Assembly: GCA_017614625.1 (NCBI GenBank)
Contig: JAGABK010000054.1
Location: 1-7,898, forward strand
DNA from: Spirochaetales bacterium
Lineage (GTDB): Bacteria > Spirochaetota > Spirochaetia > Sphaerochaetales > Sphaerochaetaceae
Reading direction: 5' to 3'
DNA length: 7,898 bases
Below are positions 4,762-7,898 of this stretch, in pieces. The first letter of the stretch is position 1, and the number at the start of each line of letters is the position of its first letter. The notes under the pieces were generated by a model. It was not told the DNA's origin, did no database searches, and saw only the letters and a list, made by a program, of their open reading frames with translations. The position numbers were made by a program, and so were the translations under genes.

Positions 4762-6060
4762 ATGAAGAACATCAGAAAAATCGCTGAGAGAATCGAATCG
4801 GGTTTCGCCGCCAAAGGCATAAAGAAGTACAGCATCAACCTCGTGGCGAAGGAGAAGCGCGAGCTGACGGCCGAGCAGGGCGAGTTCTCGCTCCTGAGGA
4901 CTCTGTTCGACAATACCGCCACGCTGTCGGCATATAAGTCGGGCAAGAACGGAATCGCGCACGGAAACGATTTCTCCGACAAGGGTATCGACGCTTTGGT
5001 GCAGTCCGCCGTGCTTTCGGCCGAGTCCGCCATGAAGGACAACGCGCATGACATCGCTCCCCAGCAGGAGGCCGCGAAGTTCAGGCAGGGTTGCCTGAAG
5101 CCGGATTTCGACAGATTCTTCGAGAGGCTGAAGGAGCTGCTCGAGGACATAAAGAAAGAGTATCCGAAGATCCAGATCATGCAGCTGATCGGCGAGTACG
5201 ACAGGATCCATTCCCTCTACAAGAACTCCAACGGGGTCGATTTCGAGCAGAACCTCGGCCTGTATGCGTTCATGGTCGAATTCGCAGGCCATGAGGGCGA
5301 CAAGACCACCGGCATCGAGTATTTCTCCGTGCAGACCAAGGACCTGGATCAGAGGTTCATCGACATGGGCAGCGTGCGCTACCATCTGGACAGCGCCCAG
5401 AAGCAGCTGGATCAGATCAAGCTCGACGGCAAGTTCACCGGCAGCATCATCTGCACGCCGGAGCTGTTCGCAGAGCTTCTGATGATGGTGAAGGGCAACT
5501 TCATCTCCGACGGAGTGCTGATCGACGGCACGAGCATCTGGAAGAAGAAGATCGGAAAGAAGGTCGCCGACGAGAAGCTCACCTTCATCCTCAAGTCCCA
5601 TGACAAGCGCATAGTTGCAGGCGAGCGCTATACCGGCGACGGCTTCAGGACCGAGGACGTGCCCGTCATCGAGAAGGGAATCCTGAAGAACTTCACCATC
5701 GGCCTCTATGCCGCGAAGAAGACGAAGAAGCCCGTGACGAAGAACTCCTCCATGGACTTCGTCATCAAGCCGGGCAAGACTCCGCTCGAGCAGATGATCG
5801 CCTCCGTGAAGAAGGGCCTGATCGTGGGCGGCTTCTCCGGCGGACAGCCCGGCGCCAACGGCGAGTTCTCCGGCGTGGCCAAGAACAGCTTCTACGTCGA
5901 GGACGGAAAGATCAAGGGCGCCGTGAGCGAGATCATGATCAACGGCAACCTGGCCGATGCGCTGAAGAACATCAGGGCCGTCTCGTCCGAGACCCTCGTC
6001 GACGGCGGCATGGTGGTACCTTACGTCCTGATTGACAGGATCGTCGTCTCGGGTAAGTAA
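4762..6060 (+). CDS. tldE: TldE (PmbA) partner subunit of the TldD/TldE protease
   Basis: The 432-residue protein is a paralogue of TldD and lacks the zinc site: the region aligned with HEAVGH reads CTPELFAELLMMVKGNF (231-247), with no HExxxH. Family hallmarks include YTGDGFRTEDVPVIEKGILKN around 290-310 and the C-terminal FSGGQPGANGEFSGVAKNSF (358-377), typical of PmbA/TldE. In E. coli this subunit is catalytically inactive and forms the heterodimer with TldD. ATG at 4762 has GGAGG six bases upstream (4751-4755) in the 11-bp gap after tldD, so the genes form one transcript and are probably translated in balance. The stop is TAA at 6058-6060, followed by a strong terminator. Codon use is GC-rich and like tldD, consistent with long residence as a core operon. 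Confidence 0.95.
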   Translation: MKNIRKIAERIESGFAAKGIKKYSINLVAKEKRELTAEQGEFSLLRTLFDNTATLSAYKSGKNGIAHGNDFSDKGIDALVQSAVLSAESAMKDNAHDIAPQQEAAKFRQGCLKPDFDRFFERLKELLEDIKKEYPKIQIMQLIGEYDRIHSLYKNSNGVDFEQNLGLYAFMVEFAGHEGDKTTGIEYFSVQTKDLDQRFIDMGSVRYHLDSAQKQLDQIKLDGKFTGSIICTPELFAELLMMVKGNFISDGVLIDGTSIWKKKIGKKVADEKLTFILKSHDKRIVAGERYTGDGFRTEDVPVIEKGILKNFTIGLYAAKKTKKPVTKNSSMDFVIKPGKTPLEQMIASVKKGLIVGGFSGGQPGANGEFSGVAKNSFYVEDGKIKGAVSEIMINGNLADALKNIRAVSSETLVDGGMVVPYVLIDRIVVSGK

Positions 6061-6085
6061 ACTCTGTGTAGAATTGTGTTGAATG

Positions 6086-6115
6086 ACGCGGCGGATTCGT
6101 CCCGCCGCGTTTTTT
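6086..6115 (+). terminator. Intrinsic terminator of the tldD-tldE operon
   Basis: ACGCGGCGG (6086-6094) pairs perfectly with CCGCCGCGT (6102-6110) across a 7-base loop, followed by a run of six T including the last stem base. It lies 25 bp after the tldE stop, giving a very GC-rich stem and a clear end to the operon. Confidence 0.9.
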
Positions 6116-6116
6116 C

Positions 6117-6125
6117 TGTTATATT
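6117..6125 (+). promoter_or_regulatory. Candidate extended -10 promoter for the InlB/CARDB gene
   Basis: TGTTATATT fits the extended -10 pattern TG-N-TATAAT with one mismatch. No convincing -35 box lies 17 bp upstream, where the terminator stem is, so the extended TG would have to compensate. The start would be near 6131-6133, giving a very short leader with the GAGGTG ribosome site. Confidence 0.38.
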
Positions 6126-6146
6126 AGGGAACACGAGGTGAATGAC

Positions 6147-7322
6147 ATGAAACACAATACCAAAAGAATCATCGTTGCCTTGCTTGTCCTGACACTTGCA
6201 TCAGCCGGCCTTTTCGCAGCCGCAGTCAGGGAAGAGGCGATAAACAACGTCAGACTCGATGACCTGGACCTCACAAGCGCCTCCTATGAGCAGATAATGG
6301 AGACCTTCGCGAAGTGGCAGGAGAACTACGATAAGAAATACGAGTCCATCTACGCCAAGATGGTGGACTTCTACCGCGCAGGCGACGTGGAAAACTACTT
6401 CGACGCAAAGAGCATGCTGATGGACCTCGAGGTCCCGGCAGTCACTTCCGAGCAGACGCAGATCCTGGCCGAAAGGCTTTCTGCCGAGGAGGATGCGGAG
6501 AAGAAGGAAGATTTCTCCGTCTGGCTCTACGAGAACAGCCGCTACTACAGACCCACGATCACATTCACGAGGGTCCAGGACGAGCAGGAGAACGTCCGCT
6601 CGTTCCGTGCAAGCTACAGGTATTCGATCAGCACGAAGCCCGGTTCGATGGTGACGCTTCCGACTGTGGCCACCACGTTCTCTTCCGCTGAAGGCATGTT
6701 CGTGGGTTGGGGTACCAGGGAGGGCGAGGTCCTCTATGAGGCCGGACAGGAGATCGAGATGCCCTATGCAGACCTCACTCTCTATCCCATCTACAAGGCG
6801 GGCGTCCTCTTCGTTGACACCGTGACCGAGACCGAGGTCTTCGAGGACGGCGACGAGATCAACGCCCCCGTGCTGACACCTCCGGACGAGACCTACGTCT
6901 TCATGGGATGGTACGACGCCTCCGGCAACAAGGCCGACGGCTCGGCTTCCCTCGCAGAGGGCGAGTCGGCGAAGTACACCGCCCAGTGGAAGAGCTTCTC
7001 CATCAAGGATGTGGCCGTAAGAGGAACCGAGGACCTCTCCGTCCAGGCCGGAAGCAAGGTCAAGCTCACGTTCACGCTTAAGAACAACGGCAACATGAAG
7101 TCCGGCGCCTTCACGATCGAGCTGGTCCCCGAGAAGGAGGACACGATCGTCAATTCCACCGGCAGGTTCTCGTCATCCGGCATGCGCGCCGGCGAGAGCA
7201 AGTCCGGAACCTTCACGATCACCGTCAAGGGCAATTCCGGCGACACTGTCAACGCGAAGATCGTCGTGAAGGACCAGGACGGAAACGAGTGGAGCGTTCC
7301 CGTCAAGCTCAAGATCAAGTAA
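6147..7322 (+). CDS. Exported protein with two InlB-like repeats and a CARDB-like C-terminal domain
   Basis: The 391-residue product has a Sec signal peptide (KHNTKR, hydrophobic 8-24, cleavage likely after GLFAAA near 26) and no lipobox cysteine. Residues 30-130 are charged and probably helical (repeated acidic and Tyr/Phe-rich segments). Two InlB/Listeria-Bacteroides-type repeats follow: about 158-217, centred on FVGW at 185-188 and ending YPIYKAG, and about 220-282, centred on FMGW at 252-255 and ending KYTAQWK. Residues 288-391 look like a CARDB-type immunoglobulin-like domain (VKLTFTLKNNGNMKSGAFTI, ending WSVPVKLKIK). ATG at 6147 is preferred because GAGGTG (6135-6140) is well spaced from it; GTG at 6138 would add three residues and lies within that site. 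Such repeats usually serve as beta-rich stalks or adhesive modules at the cell surface. No enzymatic motif is visible; function unknown. Confidence 0.9.
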   Translation: MKHNTKRIIVALLVLTLASAGLFAAAVREEAINNVRLDDLDLTSASYEQIMETFAKWQENYDKKYESIYAKMVDFYRAGDVENYFDAKSMLMDLEVPAVTSEQTQILAERLSAEEDAEKKEDFSVWLYENSRYYRPTITFTRVQDEQENVRSFRASYRYSISTKPGSMVTLPTVATTFSSAEGMFVGWGTREGEVLYEAGQEIEMPYADLTLYPIYKAGVLFVDTVTETEVFEDGDEINAPVLTPPDETYVFMGWYDASGNKADGSASLAEGESAKYTAQWKSFSIKDVAVRGTEDLSVQAGSKVKLTFTLKNNGNMKSGAFTIELVPEKEDTIVNSTGRFSSSGMRAGESKSGTFTITVKGNSGDTVNAKIVVKDQDGNEWSVPVKLKIK

Positions 7323-7355
7323 TCGTTATACACTGCATCGCAGAATGGACTTTGA

Positions 7356-7393
7356 ACCCGGGATGTCGGAAGGCGTCCCGGGTCTTCTTTTTT
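7356..7393 (+). terminator. Intrinsic terminator after the InlB/CARDB gene
   Basis: Bases 7356-7367 pair with 7372-7383 in a 12-bp stem (two G-U wobbles) closed by a GGAA tetraloop, and the stem is followed by TTCTTTTTT. It lies 33 bp past the gene's stop. The other strand lacks a U-rich tail, so it mainly serves the plus-strand gene, although the opposing MATE gene also ends nearby. Confidence 0.9.
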
Positions 7394-7418
7394 ATTCGGG
7401 ATTCCGGTGTGCGGCCTG

Positions 7419-7898
7419 TCAGACCAGCGAGCTCTTCTTCAGCTTCTCGTCGGTGAAGAAGATGTGGTAGGCGATGAAAAGAAGCGTGCTGCACAACAGC
7501 CAGCCCGCCGGATAGCCCAGGGCTATGGGCATGACGGTGTTGCTGATGTAGTGAGACATGATGAACAGGTAGATCTGCCTGAAGAACACGAACGAGAACA
7601 GCATGGTCACCATGGGGATGCTTGCCTTTCCCGAGCCCCTGAGCGCTCCGCCGTAGATCTGGTTGAAGCAGGGCAGCAGGTAGGCCGGGGTGAGGCAGGT
7701 GAGGAACATGGTTCCGTAGCGGATGACCCCCGTTTCCTCCGGTCCGATGAAGATCCCGACAATGTACTTCGCCAGCGTCACGACAACGGCAATCAGCGCC
7801 GCGGCGGTCACAAGGGCCGACAGCAGGGCGGTTCTGACTCCCTTTCGGGCGCGAGCGGTCTGTCCGCAGCCCAGATTCTGTCCCACGAAGGTCTGCGT
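7419..7898 (-). CDS. MATE-family efflux transporter, C-terminal part
   Basis: The frame is open from the right edge of the window to TGA at 7419-7421, giving 159 residues; the N-terminal two thirds lie outside. The visible start QTFVGQNLGCGQTARARKG carries the FVGQNLGxGx(2-6)A-K/R motif typical of MATE (multidrug and toxin extrusion) transporters, with Cys in place of the usual Ala or Ser. It is followed by hydrophobic helices at about 22-45, 58-75, 92-115 and 118-147, matching the last transmembrane segments, and by GGALRGSGKA, another family hallmark (the A-L-R-G-x-G loop). A short charged tail (FTDEKLKKSSLV) ends the protein. These inner-membrane antiporters export organic cations and drugs using Na+ or H+ gradients. 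The GTG at 7886 is internal (the Val of FVGQ), not a start. Substrate unknown. Confidence 0.9.
   Translation of the reverse strand, partial: TQTFVGQNLGCGQTARARKGVRTALLSALVTAAALIAVVVTLAKYIVGIFIGPEETGVIRYGTMFLTCLTPAYLLPCFNQIYGGALRGSGKASIPMVTMLFSFVFFRQIYLFIMSHYISNTVMPIALGYPAGWLLCSTLLFIAYHIFFTDEKLKKSSLV

Noticed and set aside
4546..5601. Long minus-strand open frame of 351 codons opposite tldD and tldE
   Set aside because: It lies antisense to two well-recognised genes and shows biased Leu/Val/Asp-rich sequence typical of a shadow frame in GC-rich DNA.
3362..6060. Modified-peptide (microcin-like) biosynthesis cluster around tldD/tldE
   Set aside because: No precursor peptide, cyclodehydratase or exporter gene was found next to the pair; the MATE gene is distant, on the other strand and beyond a terminator.
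6893..7333. Minus-strand open frame opposite the InlB/CARDB gene
   Set aside because: It overlaps a well-supported exported protein gene and its Ser/Leu/Pro-rich translation has no domain.

Overview
The window reads as a piece of a bacterial chromosome, most likely from a gut or other host-associated spirochaete related to Sphaerochaetaceae. That assignment is an inference. It rests on a relaxed lipobox (F-V-S-C), short signal peptides typical of that group as I recall them, InlB-type repeats in secreted proteins, GC-rich core genes, and lower-GC accessory genes. TGA ends at least four separate genes here, so the standard bacterial code applies.

Layout. (1) Bases 1-197 hold the 3' end of a plus-strand gene ending in a winged-helix DNA-binding domain. 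It converges, with only 3 bp between stop codons, on a minus-strand pair (201-2197). This pair encodes a transglutaminase-like lipoprotein and, upstream of it, an InlB-like lipoprotein gene broken by one in-frame TGA. A candidate promoter for the pair lies at 2228-2256. (2) Bases 2286-2635 form the most unusual part: about 350 bp of intergenic DNA made of five consecutive blocks. Each block is a degenerate tandem repeat with the same 9-bp period but a different consensus, and GGGCAAT recurs at three junctions. (3) Just beyond lie a good sigma70-type promoter (2652-2680), a Shine-Dalgarno site and a small P-loop kinase-like gene (2713-3279). (4) Bases 3362-6060 hold tldD and tldE (pmbA), a tight two-gene operon for the TldD/TldE metalloprotease, closed by a strong intrinsic terminator. 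(5) Bases 6147-7322 encode an exported protein with two InlB-like repeats and a C-terminal CARDB-like beta domain, followed by a second strong terminator. (6) Bases 7419-7898 are the C-terminal part of a minus-strand MATE-family transporter that runs off the window.

How it fits together. TldD/TldE is a conserved cytoplasmic peptidase pair, and no peptide substrate gene is visible next to it. The two minus-strand lipoproteins and the plus-strand InlB/CARDB protein are lineage-specific envelope proteins. The 9-bp-period array is not explained by any gene. It generates spurious open frames on both strands, including an apparent 87-codon upstream extension of the kinase gene, and it ends about 15 bp before the -35 box of the kinase promoter.
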